A stretch of DNA of 64,000 nucleotides from Acholoe squamosa (lineage: Eukaryota; Annelida; Polychaeta; Phyllodocida; Polynoidae). The position numbers and the translations under genes are program-made. This document shows, one piece after another, positions 23,221-34,552 of this stretch. The DNA lies in contig OX439048.1 in NCBI GenBank assembly GCA_949317995.1, positions 26,231,495 through 26,295,494 on the forward strand, written 5' to 3'. Position 1 is the first letter of the stretch. Every line of letters begins with the position of its first letter. Below the pieces are notes generated by a model that did not search any database, was not told the DNA's origin, and was given only the letters and a program-made list of their open reading frames with translations.

Positions 23221-23379
23221 CATGGGCTAACGGGCACCAAATTCCTTGTATAGTAGGATATCAAAACTCGTGGGCTGTGCCCACTCGTTTTGATATCCTA
23301 CCATACAAGGAATTCGGGCTGTGCCCACTCGTTTTGATATCCTACCATACAAGGAATTCGGTGCCCGTTAGCTCATACA
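23221..23379. mobile_element. Foldback element with internal 44-bp tandem duplication
   Basis: Left arm from 23221 (GGCTAACGGGCACC then AATTCCTTGTAT and GTAGGATATCAAAAC) is mirrored by the right arm ending at 23379, about 50 bp with few mismatches. The right side holds two exact 44-bp copies (23272-23315 and 23316-23359) of the segment starting GGGCTGTGCCCACTCG. The second copy probably arose by replication slippage at the hairpin. Confidence 0.75.
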
Positions 23380-24482
23380 TGACTCTCTTAATACATACTC
23401 CTTCAATTTACAGCATAGCACGACTTGTGTTCCCTTTTTAATCAAGAGATCAATTATCCTGAGGACTGCCAAACGCACGTCCATGGTTGCATGTAAACAG
23501 GACTTGAATTAAAAGTGTATGGCACATGACTTTTGTTATGGAAGGGATCTGTGACTCCTTGCATGTTTACTGTTATGTCATGCACATGGGAGATGGAGGT
23601 ATCTTCTTGGCACTATCTTCACTTGGGTTAAATGACCTTACATGCAGCAACAAAGAGTAATTCCAACAGAGCCCTTACTATTCTTATCTGACTTTGATAT
23701 CACTTTGTGGACAACTTCCACACAGACAATGGTGACCTAGCAGGTCACCTCTGTCAAAAGGATTCACTCGGGGATAGCCGTGGATTTTTATTGAATTTAT
23801 ATATCCCTGAACCCAGCATGAATTCTATGCCCTGGAATCTGTTCATGATTGGTGATGTTAGATTGACAATCTGTCTTCTCCCATTAGTGTTCAGAGACCC
23901 AGAGGCCCGATGCCCTTCTACAACCCACCTCACTCAACACACCCACTCCCCCCCCTTACCTCCCCCACACACATAATCTTTCCCTACTCTTTCCAGCTAT
24001 CTCAAATCTGTCATACCTTCAATACCGTACTCACTCCCACTGACCGGCATAACAAGCATGCAGGTCCACTTCTCTCACGATTGATCTCCAAATTCCTTGG
24101 GGGGAAGGGGTTACATTCAGCCCCCATCCTTCAGGCTAATCTATACCCGGTGGCAGGCTACTTGTTAAAACGTCGACAAGACCTCGTTAGGCCTGTCTTA
24201 GGTTTTCCTCGGGTCTGTCTTCCCCACCATAGGGGTGTATCTCACCTGAGTGTAGCGCCATGGTTGTACATGTATTAAGATTCCTATCGATAGGGATGGG
24301 GACAATACCTACTCATAAATTCTTGCCTGGGATTTCCTGGCTCCCTCATGAATCCACTTTAGCTAAATAAATGCACTTCTGGAAGAGAATCTTTGGAATG
24401 TAGAAACTCCCCAGCCACATCCTTGGGGGCCAAAATGGCAGCCCTTATATTATTACCAGTAATATACCAACCAGCTGACAGA

Positions 24483-24576
24483 GCGCATGCGTCGACAGGG
24501 CTCTCGGGGGTCACATGGGTTGGTACTCTAGTCACGTGGTAGGGCGTTGACGCCCACTTCCGGTTGCGCGTGCGCA
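24483..24576. promoter_or_regulatory. CpG promoter-like patch: NRF1, E-box, ETS
   Basis: Within 94 bp lie an NRF1-type GCGCATGCGT (24483-24492), CACGTG (24533-24538), an ETS site ACTTCCGG (24556-24563) and TGCGCGTGCGCA (24565-24576). This combination is typical of TATA-less animal promoters. A minus-strand frame starts within it, but I cannot link it to a gene. Confidence 0.45.
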
Positions 24577-24913
24577 CAGCCCACCTGAGCAGGTGGTTAG
24601 AAACGCAGAGCAGAAAGCCATGTTAACACTGCTCTCCTGGCCGAGTCTTGGTCCACTGAAGCATCTCTAGGTTCCTCCGCTGCCTATGCAAAATATGTTC
24701 AGAGGTGTCTTTGACTTCCCTAAAGCATATACCAGCATGCACCCCGGTACGCAGTGCAACGAGAGGCTCATAACAGGAGCAGTAGATTGGCATATTTTGT
24801 CCTGGGGTTACACTATGATGGGGTTCTATTCAGTTTTGACCTCCTTCAGCCTGACCTTTTAAGTTTGGCCTTATTTTGGAGATTGGGGTTGCCTCCACCC
24901 GCCACTTCCCACA

Positions 24914-25129
24914 CACTATAGAAAAACTCATTGAAATGAAGTGAAATCCTCGTCCCAAACTTGCCAGAGATCCATCGTTATTTTGACGGCGATTCCTTGT
25001 CCCACAGTGTGTATGTACTGTGCTGTTTTATCATAGAAAATACACTGCTTCACTGCAAGGCAATTGCAGTGGTTCGTTGTTCAGTTTTCCAAGGATCCCT
25101 GGTAGATTCGACAATTATTTCTTAGAGTG
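24914..25129. mobile_element. Degraded CACTG-type MITE (copy of 34319 element)
   Basis: About 200 bp share order and words with 34319-34552: TCGTCCCAAACTTGC against TTGTCCCAAAGTTGC, then TTCAGTTTTMCAAGGATCCC and GTAGATTCRACARTTATTT. Ends are eroded (CACTA at 24914, GAGTG at 25125-25129) and no target duplication remains. It lies only 38 bp before the larger CACTG element at 25168. Confidence 0.65.
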
Positions 25130-25167
25130 TATGAAAGAAAATAGTCTATTGAGTATTATATCTACTA

Positions 25168-26675
25168 CACTGTAAAAAAAATTCCGTTGAAAAAACGGAG
25201 ATTCTCTGGCACCCCGCGGTGCCAGCAAATCTCCGTATTTTTACGGTCACCGTTTTTCCTAAAGTCACCGTTTTTTAAATGGTACTTCTCCGTTACCTAA
25301 AAACATTGTTTCACCGTTTTTGACTTTACAATAATTCTCAGTTACCCCAAAAACGGTGATTCACTGGCACCCTGTGGTGCCAGCCATTCTCCGTAATAAC
25401 TACGGTCACCATTATTTTGAAATCACTGTTACTATAGTGGAAAATGTCCAGCACCCATGTATGCCTGAGAATCACCGTAATTTCACCTGAATACTTGAAA
25501 TCACTGTCATTTTGATATGGTATCAAAAGAATGAATTATTATGGTATTTCTATGATTGCTTTCACTTGTGATCCAATACTTTGCTCCATGAAAGCATCAT
25601 ATAATAATTCATCACACTTTGTAATTTCAACCTAGTGGCAAAAAGCACTCTAGGATTGGTACAAAGCTACATGCATGACAGTGTGGACATATATATTTCT
25701 TTTCACCACAAAATAGGTGTTTGTCTCATCAAAATATCACACAAAAATAGATTATCTCACCATTAAGCATATTCTAACAGCCCTATATTTAGCCATCAAC
25801 ATTGATACTGCATTTAATTGAGAAGTTTTAAATCAATATTATTTTAGGACATGCAAAAATGTCAATAGAGTAGAATGCCTATAAGAAAATCTCATCATGA
25901 AAGAGGGTGCCACCTGGTGTGATCAACCTAAACAATACATAAAACGGTGCTTCCCCGTAAATTGATAAACGGTGTTTCACTGAGGTGGATTACGGATAAT
26001 CAGCATATAGTTGATGGATATCACAGTACTTGACTGTAATTAATCACTGTGATAATTCCCCGTAAAATTTTACGGTGATCCTCCATAAATGGTTAGAGAC
26101 ACACATATATTGAATCAACACAATTAACTTTTTATATCAATGGGATATTGTTTTCTAAGGCACCACCTACTTTCAATTTGAGAAACTGCAGTATGCTGTG
26201 CATTATCATAAGTGTTTTGATACATACCAGCTTTCACAGCATTCAGTTAAAAGGTATTTTTCAGAACAGATTTTCTGCATTTCCTTGTTACATGCTCAAT
26301 CGTCTACTGAGTTTAACCAGAATTAATTGTAAGTCATGCCACACTGTGGTTCAGTGTAAATGATCAGCAGAAAGGTGTTTTTATGTACTGGTTTACAGGA
26401 TTTCCCTGTTATATGGTCAATATATACAGAGTTTTACCTGAATTGAAATTATGGAGATTCATTGTAAGTGTGCCATATTGTGCATCACCGTAAATGCTTT
26501 GATATATACATGGTTTCACCGTATTCAGGAAAAAGGTGTTTCTCTGTACTGTATTACAGGATTTCTGTGTTATATGGTCAATATCTACAGAGTTACACCG
26601 GTTTTGAAATTACAGAGATTCATTGCAAAATTAAACGGTGAATCTCCATCTATTCAACAGAATATTTTTACAGTG
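25168..26675. mobile_element. Non-autonomous CACTG-ended DNA transposon, 1.5 kb
   Basis: It begins CACTGTAAAAA and ends TTTTTACAGTG, flanked on both sides by TA (25166-25167 and 26676-26677), giving a 2-bp target duplication. The left part is built from repeated ACGGTGA/TCACCGT words and two copies of a near-palindrome CTGGCACCCYGYGGTGCCAG (25207-25226, 25369-25388). The right part has three diverged tandem units anchored by ATATGGTCAATAT-like words at 26291, 26411 and 26572. CACTG ends resemble EnSpm/CACTA-related elements. No transposase frame is seen. Confidence 0.8.
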
Positions 26676-26751
26676 TACCGTGTAAAATCTTATGAACAAT
26701 GTTATTTGTATTGCCAAAACTTGTCTAACAACCTATTTTCTACTCTTTCAG

Positions 26752-26811
26752 GTATGTACAAATGACCAACGTGTTGTCATCAACGTACGGTCTCAATTAC
26801 AAAGAGATTCT
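26752..26811 (+). CDS. Candidate internal exon, 60 nt, unknown product
   Basis: The acceptor is near ideal: a TCTAAC branch-like word, a T-rich tract and TTTCAG (ends 26751). The donor is TCT/GTAAGT. The 60-base segment preserves phase. Two frames are open: VCTNDQRVVINVRSQLQRDS and YVQMTNVLSSTYGLNYKEIL. I recognise neither. The end of the CACTG element lies only 76 bp upstream of the acceptor. The segment starts with the same bases (GTATGT) as the candidate exon at 54199. It is the best splice-site pair on the plus strand, but still only a sequence pattern. Confidence 0.33.
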
Positions 26812-27036
26812 GTAAGTAGGCCACCTTATCAAAGTTCATTTTAGTCAAGGAAACACGGAAAGTAAAATTAATGGTCAGTTTCTCTGAAAAGAATTTTCAC
26901 AAAGACGTAGCATAATGTATGGGTGACGGAGGACCCTATCCAAACTTCAGGGAGAAGAGTGTGATCACTTGGTGTTCAGCTCCAGGCGGAGGACTATTTT
27001 AGGAGGGGCTCTAGGTCAATGTGTGACTTGCATGAC

Positions 27037-27216
27037 GCGCATGCGCAGCAACACGAAACTTGCTCGGTGCTTCCGGCCTGCGTGTGCAGGTTGGAGAACA
27101 CAGAATAGCAGCAGGATATAGAACAGAGAGCTTGGTACCAGCCGGGACCCAGCAGCTTGGCTCAGAACGAGACTTCCGGTCTGTGAACCACCTGCGCACG
27201 CGCAGTAATAGCCAAT
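27037..27216 (-). promoter_or_regulatory. CpG promoter-like patch: NRF1 x2, ETS x2, CCAAT
   Basis: A perfect NRF1 palindrome GCGCATGCGC at 27037-27046, TTCCGG at 27071-27076 and again near 27173, TGCGCACGCGCA at 27193-27204 and CCAAT at 27212-27216. With the CCAAT box on the far right, a leftward promoter is a reasonable guess. A minus-strand frame across it includes a hydrophobic stretch SSLFYILLLFCVLQPAHAG that resembles a signal peptide but lacks a nearby ATG. Confidence 0.45.
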
Positions 27217-27219
27217 CAG

Positions 27220-28925
27220 AGTACAGGATTTAGAATGCATGTAAAGGTGCATGGAGTGCCAAAGTGTAGGACGGTATTTATTGCAGCTAGCTGGATAGAG
27301 GTGCAATGGACAGCATAGGTGCGAGTAGGTATAGTGCTTTAAATGGGAGTAACTCGACAGGGCTACATTCATGCATCATGCTGACCATAGCTTGTTGATG
27401 TACACTCGGGCTTGACATAATGTGATGATACAGAAAATGGCGAGTTACTTGCCAGTACTGCATTTATGCTTCATGATAATATTATTGACATTTCTACTTG
27501 AAAATTATGAATTTTTAAGGGTATCAATACCACCATATAACAGGCGGAGAAGAGATTTTAAACATAATTTATCTTTCCACTGCGGAGCCTAGTGAATAAC
27601 TAAAGACAAAACCCACGAAATTAAAATAGGTCACACATTGTTGTGTGTGTTGGCATCTTCCAAACATGAGCCCTTCCATTTGCCACTCTAAGATATGGAT
27701 TTGCGATACATGACGTTTTAAAACGTTGACTGTATCACTTACTGAATCTCATGTTTGGACACTCTGAAAAGGCAAGATCGCATGTGTTCCTAAAAGAAAT
27801 GCATTACTAAATCACCAGAGTGTTCTGCTTGCTGAGATGAATGTAAATCATTCTGTAGTACTGGTTGCACTCGACTCGTGATCATGTGACGTGCATGTAC
27901 TGTATATGGGCATGCAACTGTCTCCAATTAACACCCATGCACAAGCTACCGTGGCCATACAGTTGCCCCCAGATACATAAAAAACGTTACTAAATACATG
28001 GGAGTATTATCTGAACATGAAAACAACTAAATGATATTGATTGGCATTTGCCATAGAAGATGTAACGTATCAGTCCCTGGAATATCAGGTGATATGGCAA
28101 TTAAGAGCTATAGATATTCTGAATGAAGTGTCATAGAATATTGCTCAATATTAAATGATAACGTTGATAACAGACCACAAAGTGTTTGATATCACCAGGG
28201 TGTGAGCTATGCCTCTCTAAGGGTCCACTAGTTACATGTTCAACGACTGTTAAATCACCTCTCAACGCTACTTTATTGCAGGCATTCTGAACATTAAAAT
28301 TGATTCTTTTTTTTCATGAATTTTAGTACTTGGGCTACTTTATCATTTCTGCTTGATAATTCAAACCCAGTTATTAAAACTAGAATGGGAATGAAGATGA
28401 ACGACCTGGTACATTGCCTACAGTCTCCGTGCATGCTTCAAAAGATGGCAAATTCTTTATCTTAGCTCTTAAATTTCAATCTTGTATGATGAATTGGATC
28501 TGGTGAGTTTGAAAACATCCTACTGCAGCTGAACACAAATTACGACTCACACGCGATCCACATTGCAACATTACTAGTCATGTGAAGTCAAAGAAACATG
28601 AGGAAAATATTTTCACGTTACTGTTTAATGTTGTGTCAAGTTGTTGGAGTATGGGATAGAAGAAGGGCTGTTATCTTTCTCTCGGTATAGTCGGCGCCTA
28701 TTGTTGGAGTCAGGTTGTAAGGGAAAAGCTGCTTCTGAATCGGCCTAATGAACTCATTCTAAAGGGGTAGAGCGGGTTGCCTTCAGCGCTATATTTGTAA
28801 CAAAAGTGATAGGAAGGGGGGGGGATTGAAAATGTATCTTTAATGGTTACGTTTGTGTAAGACGGGGGCTCTGTATACGGTGGTTACGACAGTAGGGATG
28901 GTGAGATCTCGGACCAATTCAGTGA
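27220..28925. other. Stretch with no recognisable gene
   Basis: AT-rich sequence with scattered short frames. I see no repeat arms, tRNA boxes or reliable splice pair. Confidence 0.4.
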
Positions 28926-28928
28926 CTT

Positions 28929-28947
28929 GGGGGACAAGATGGCGGCC
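28929..28947 (+). promoter_or_regulatory. YY1-type site with ATG, CCAAT upstream
   Basis: The 19-mer GGGGGACAAGATGGCGGCC repeats the site at 19576-19594 in opposite orientation. A CCAAT box (GGACCAATTC) lies about 20 bp upstream. The ATG opens MAAYTVKPVIAL then TAG, so if this is a start the exon must splice within 12 codons. Confidence 0.4.
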
Positions 28948-29632
28948 TACACAGTGAAGCCAGTGATTGCCCTATAGGTCCCACCGACCCAAGGCTGTCT
29001 CAGCATCGTCAAGAAATCGTTAAGGAGTCATTACAGAGTCTGTGCTCCATGGTAAACCTTCATTTATTAAATGCAGGCAGGGCTGATTTTTACTGCAGTT
29101 CCTCCCGGGAGAATAAGCCAAATTAAAAGGGTTTAAGACGGCAGCCTTCCTCCGTCTTAAACTAGTTTTAAACAGGATCATACTAATCAAAAGGCACAGG
29201 AGGAATTTCTTATACCCCCTTTCCTCATGGATGGGCTGGCGGGTGCATGGATGGTAGGAGTCAGAAGGTGGAGGGAGGGACGAGTGGGTCTGAGGAATGG
29301 GCTCACATTTTTGGTCGACAAGTGAAAAATGAAGTTATGGAAGTAAAGAAAGCTGACTTGGGGGGGGGGAGCAGGAGCACGATTCGATGTAGTCTGCATC
29401 TCCTACCTTGTCATCAGTGTTGTATTGTCATCTCCCTTCTACTCCTGCCCCTACTTTTACAAAGAAACCCCAGCTCCCCACCCACCCCCTACATCCCCAT
29501 ATTTCACTATGGAGGAGAACATTCCCCGTGGCTTATCATCTCTTATCATCCCCACACAAAGGCTTCATTCCCTGCATTGTCAGTGGACGGTCATCATCAT
29601 TCATGATTCGTACAATAATTATTCACCTTCAG

Positions 29633-29680
29633 GTTAAAGCATTTGATAGGGTGCCTATTGAGATATGTTATCTAATTGGG
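29633..29680 (+). mobile_element. Relic of a LINE reverse transcriptase
   Basis: Bases 29636-29662 encode KAFDRVPIE, matching the palm motif KAFDRVPHE of non-LTR reverse transcriptases; EICYLIGLG follows in the position of the usual E.L...L...G. No catalytic YADD box follows at the expected distance and the frame closes by 29800. It is a short fragment of an inactive element. Confidence 0.45.
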
Positions 29681-29889
29681 TTAGGGTGGTCTGCCACAGT
29701 GGGTCGGGGTAGGGTTCTTGGGTGGGGGTACATAGACCTGTCAGATTATACAAGGATCCATACGTGGCGAGGACCCATAATTACTCTGCTACTTGATTAG
29801 GCACATTCAAAGGGTACATAGGCTATGTGAAGAACGAGCTGTAGCTGGGTAGGCTTATGGTTCCGGGGGGCACTCCCTGATATTTTGCT

Positions 29890-30210
29890 ACCATGTGTGA
29901 ACACGATTCTGAGGGAAAGGGTCACTTTTTCGGCCATGGGCACGGGCCCTCGAGGGCCCTTCAAAAGGGGTGATTTTTATACTATTTTGAAGTGAAAGGG
30001 GTGCATTTTTAGGCCCCCCAAAATGAAATTTTCATCTAAAACCATAGGCATATTGCCCAACGGTGGGTATTTCCACGCAGTTTAATGTCTGAAAGTCCTG
30101 TACTGTAAGGATTAGTTTGTTTAATGTCACCCTCAATTAGGGTATGTTATTTGGCTTTGTCCCTTGAAAAGGGCCCTAAATTTTCAGTTTTTGGCCCCTT
30201 CATTAGGGTA
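29890..30210. repeat. Repeat-like GC-island with 16-bp palindrome
   Basis: Contains a perfect palindrome GGGCCCTCGAGGGCCC (29944-29959). Mirrored words AAAAGGGGTG, GGCCCC and CCTTGAAAAGGGCCC lie on either side of an AT-rich middle. It looks like a degraded foldback element, but the borders are not clear. Confidence 0.4.
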
Positions 30211-30219
30211 CCAAATCTG

Positions 30220-32110
30220 GCTGGTTGTTCGCACATAGAAACTATAGAAAAGATAGGGAGTGGCCCCCCGGGCTTATAGTTACAGCCGGCGGTCCTAAGG
30301 CTGTAGGGTGGTCGGTCATCTTCCCTCTAAGCCTTTACCCCTCTACAACGTGTCTAACCGTCAGTCTGTCAGTGCCAAACTATGGCAGGTACTTACAGGT
30401 ACAGGGGCATGAGGCATGAAAGGAAGAGTGCATAGTGACAGACAGTAAGGTATGAAAGGGGGAGAGGGTGATGGAAGGGGGTGGGAGAGGAAGAGAAAGC
30501 TAGAGAATGAGAAAGGGAGGATAAAGATGAATTGAACCGAGTATTGAGGGCAAGATTCGAGAAATAGCCATTCATTTTGTCTGTAAGGGAATGTAATAGG
30601 TCTGTATGGACATGTTCACCTGTCTGTCTCCATCAGTATAAATACTGACTTGTATGTGGTAGGTGGGATGCAATTTTAACAAGTGCCCTTCTGTATGACT
30701 GCCAAGGGCACTGTCAGACATAGTGTGACACACTTGGACTCTCCCACCTGACAGTTTGGAGTGATGAAGTGGACATTAAGGCTGCTGCTGAACCCAATGG
30801 CTGACATGCTACCCTTTGACATCTGGGAATTCTTTATTGAGACCCCACACCTGACGAAAATTGCAATGCATTTCTTTTTTTCATAAAAAAAAAACAAAAC
30901 AACAAACAAAGAATAAAAACAAAAATTACAAACGGTTTCATAGACTAATAAGAGCCTAGTCACTTATTCATTTTATCTATCATGATATTTAGAGCATTAT
31001 AGCTTTGAATGCAATGCAGCAAAATACAGATGATCACTAAATATTCACAGAAATGCCTTCACAGCATCTACTGACGCGACCCCTCGCGGCGAAACAACAA
31101 ACTAGAAGCAGACGACAATTGATCAGTGCGTCTAGGACGTAAATACTCCTCTTATTGGTTCCCGCCTTTCACTGGGCTCTGTTTATAGTCATATTTGTTC
31201 GAACCACCAACACCAGAGGGAAGATTTAATCAGCAGTTATGTCTCTTGTCGCCGGGCCCTTTTCCCTCCACCCTGTCTTAGTCGGTATCATCGGGCGACG
31301 GCCATTTGAGTACGACGAGACAATTTTCTGTAATATATCGATTGCTGGGGACAGTTGATGTTGAAGTTGGGGTGTGGGGTTGGGTTTAGAATGGGAGGGG
31401 GCATCCATCCACAGCAGAAGAATAAGCCAAAGCAAGCAGAGCAAGCCTCCTGGCGGCAATACGTCAGGAAAGGGTTGTATCAGATAATGTAATTTGAAGA
31501 ACAATGAGTCGTTACCATACTACTACCCAACACCCCCTCCTATTTCCCAGTACACACACCTTACCATCTATACCCCCCCCATCTATACCCCCCTCCCGTA
31601 CCCCCTACTATGTTCACCCAGCAGGGACCCAGGAGGAGGGCACAGATGTGTTGAATATTTTTACCCTGAAATGGAGAGAAAATGTACAGAGAACATAATT
31701 CTCACGAGCCATCTCTCTACTTAAACGGAGAGGGATTCTTAAACAAATAAAAACATTGACAATTACTCTAAACTAAAGATGTACTTTTAGGGTTTGTATT
31801 TCAATCATTTTATCAATAAAATTTCCTTAAATACCGTAGGACATCGATACTTTATAGCATTGCTCTACACTGGAGAGAAGTGCATGGGATCAGGAACCTT
31901 TCGCATAAGACAATTATTGCTATACGAGCACCTCCCCGATACACAAGCTACCTTGTATGCATACCCCCCCTCCCTCCCATACACGACCTTCTCTCTCTTG
32001 CCCTTCCTGCCTTTGGCATGAACTACACCGCGGATGGATACACTAAGAAGACGGCTGTAAATGGGCGCCGAATTGCCGCCGGTCATTGATTGCTGCGCGT
32101 GGGACTAATT
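30220..32110. other. Stretch with no supported gene
   Basis: Includes a moderately CpG-rich part at 31070-31330 with an ATTGG box, and C-rich tracts at 31575-31610 that could form G-quadruplexes on the minus strand. No exon or repeat is supported. Confidence 0.4.
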
Positions 32111-32120
32111 GTTACTGACA

Positions 32121-32312
32121 ATGGCCAATGGTAACGAGGCCGGCTGGTCGTATTGGCCGTTTTGTAGCGTCTCTAAGTTGCTCCAGCAGCTCCAAGAGCT
32201 GCTCAGAGTGGGTGATAAGCCACAATACTCAATGGATGTGGGCCCTCTTTGTACTGGTTCCCGTTGCACTATCTGGAACAGGTCCATTGAGATATTGCTG
32301 AGATATGAGTAA
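32121..32312 (+). CDS. Small open frame with good start context, unknown
   Basis: An ATG in good context (TGACAATGG) opens 63 codons ending in TAA. It begins MANGNEAGWSYWPF, followed by a leucine/glutamine-rich helix-like stretch KLLQQLQELLRV. CpG-rich sequence precedes it. A GTGATA donor after the helix could end a first exon at about 32211. I do not recognise it, and a chance frame of this length is common. Confidence 0.2.
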   Translation: MANGNEAGWSYWPFCSVSKLLQQLQELLRVGDKPQYSMDVGPLCTGSRCTIWNRSIEILLRYE

Positions 32313-32319
32313 TGATTAA

Positions 32320-34310
32320 ATCGCTCTCCCCACCACATACAGAGGCCCTGTTTACATGTATAACTATTGATAAAACCGTTTGAAATGAATTCACACATTA
32401 TTTGAAAACTCAGGACAACAAAACAAATGCACTGTTGTCTATTCTGATGCTATAAAATGCTGGCTTTATAGATTATTTTGGTCAGACATCACACAGTGAA
32501 ACACTCCCCATGGGAGAATTGTCCTCACCCTCATACTCCAGCGGCACTAATTACAGCTAATTACACTCTAATGCCCCAACATGGAGTCAGGCGGCTTTTT
32601 AAACTGGGAATAAGTCGAGGAGAACGCATCATGGCATTTTTCCTCCTGAGCCTGGCGACAATCAAGGTTCTCATGTGATGATGGTGGCTTTTTAGCTGCC
32701 TCCCATCGACTCCTGTCCATTCAACCGTGGAGAATACTCCAGATCGTGGTGATAGTCCTCCAGTGGGGAGTGCTAATAATGGTCTCAGCTCTGAAGGTTG
32801 TTAAGTCACAGAATGAATGATATGAAATTTTGGCTTGGTTTACAAGGGAAGAGAATTGCGGAGCTCTCATAGTTTCTATGAAGTTATGAGACACTGAAGC
32901 ATGCTCCATTCCCCACTTCATATTGAGTTAAAGCAAGCTGGCATCTTGAATAGCTCTGTTTAATGGATACTATTTGATGACTCACAGGAAGTTGTTGAAT
33001 AGGACTTCCGGTGAAGTCAATCTCTTTTCTAGTGCACAAGGAAAGAAAGCATTCTGCCCAAATCTTGAACGACAAACTCCAGCTCTTAAAATGATCATTT
33101 GCTGAATGATTCACTGACTGATTACGGTCTTAGAAACCAGATTGTCTCATTCCAACATTTGATCAAAATCAACCCTTGTATAATAAGTCCTTATAAGAAG
33201 ACCAAATTTTCCTCCCCAGTGCCGACCTCAGAATTTTTTGAGATTTTTTCGGATTTTTGAGAATTTTCTCAAGATTTTTTTAAATCTTGATGTCAGGGTC
33301 CTCATTCGAAACATATACACATAATTTACCATAATTCGTCCTCATGTCATACTGGAAACGATCATTTGTTATAATAACCAGTGAAAACCCAAAAAATCCG
33401 ACCTACCGACCTCAACATTTTGGAGCATGTTACCGGAAATCCAGCTTTTTTGGCCTTATCAGTGGCAATCCGACCGCCAAGGAAAGGCCTTGTCAGTGAT
33501 GTATGGGATATAAACAGATCCTCTAATGTCAGGAAGATCTACGACCCTCTTATATTCCCCATATAGTCAGCCTCAGAGCTGAGCTACACATCTGCCCCCT
33601 AATAGATAGCACAAAAGACATATTTGAGGTGGGCCACATGCCTCCTTCATCATGAGTCTGCCACTTCATCAGGTGCCCCCATTTGGGGGTACTAAGGTGA
33701 TCTAGTTTCGTTAGAGCCCTGGAACAGTAGATATTTCATGTAAACTGGATTGTAAATCAACCCATGGCTTGATATTATATCTCCTCGTAAGCCTCCATGC
33801 TACTCAACCTACCGCAGAGTTCATTATTATAGTCATGTTCCTGCTAGATCTAGTTATTATGTGATCTAGTGACTACATGCATATGAAGCTAATTCAGAAA
33901 GTTTGGGGAACATTCTTGATTTTTTTGTGGGGTGAGTGGATTCTCAGGCAAGTTTCCTGGGTGTAAAGATGTGGTGCAATTCTAAAATGAATACTTGTCA
34001 GACTTGAATCCTGGCAAATATTCTGTCTAGTGAGTTTTGCAGAGAGTATATAAAGTATAAGACGACAGTAATACACACAGCACCACAGATGTGCTGGTAG
34101 TATTGGCATACATTTAAGAATTTGACATAAAAGGACACCACAGGAGGTAGCCTAAATGAGTTTTATGAAGTGCACCAGCTTTTTTGAGGAGAGAATTTGA
34201 AGGGAGTATTCTTAGGCATGCATGTCTAGACAAGAAGGGAGAGAAAATCTTGGTGAGAATTAGAATTTACACTCACTTCATGCATTTTTACTCTTTGATA
34301 TTGTGAATTA
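32320..34310. other. Stretch with no gene; holds one dispersed repeat
   Basis: Apart from the GACCTC-rich repeat at 33221-33425, I see no gene, RNA or mobile element. Confidence 0.4.
33221..33425. repeat. Dispersed repeat with GACCTACCGACCTC motif
   Basis: GCCGACCTCAGAATTTTTTG at the left and CCGACCTACCGACCTCAACA (33398-33417) at the right frame an AT-rich segment. The same words occur in reverse at 47640-47700 (GAGGTCGGCC and GAGGTAGGTCGGAAAA). Two copies in 64 kb imply a moderately repeated family of unknown type. Confidence 0.5.
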
Positions 34311-34318
34311 CCATCCTG

Positions 34319-34552
34319 CGCTGTAAAATAAATGTCGTCAAGATAACGAAGGATTCCTTGTCCCAAAGTTGCAAGAGATGCATCATTATTTTATTACAGA
34401 GATGTAATTATATTTGTAGATTCCTTGTACCACTGCACTGCCACCTGGAGATTCTTGTAAAACTACACTGGCCCCCTGTTATCTAACTACGGTGGTTCAC
34501 TTTTCAGTTTTACAAGGATCCCTCGTAGATTCAACAGTTATTTTTTACAGTG
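34319..34552. mobile_element. CACTG-type MITE, 234 bp
   Basis: It begins CGCTGTAAAATAA and ends TTATTTTTTACAGTG, with TG on both sides (34317-34318 and 34553-34554) as a 2-bp duplication. A diverged copy lies at 24914-25129. The ends match those of the 1.5-kb element at 25168 closely enough to suggest a common transposase. Confidence 0.7.

Noticed and set aside
27011-27199. Signal-peptide-like stretch SSLFYILLLFCVLQPAHAG on the minus strand
   Set aside because: No ATG close upstream, and it sits in a CpG patch with NRF1/ETS sites that explains the sequence better.
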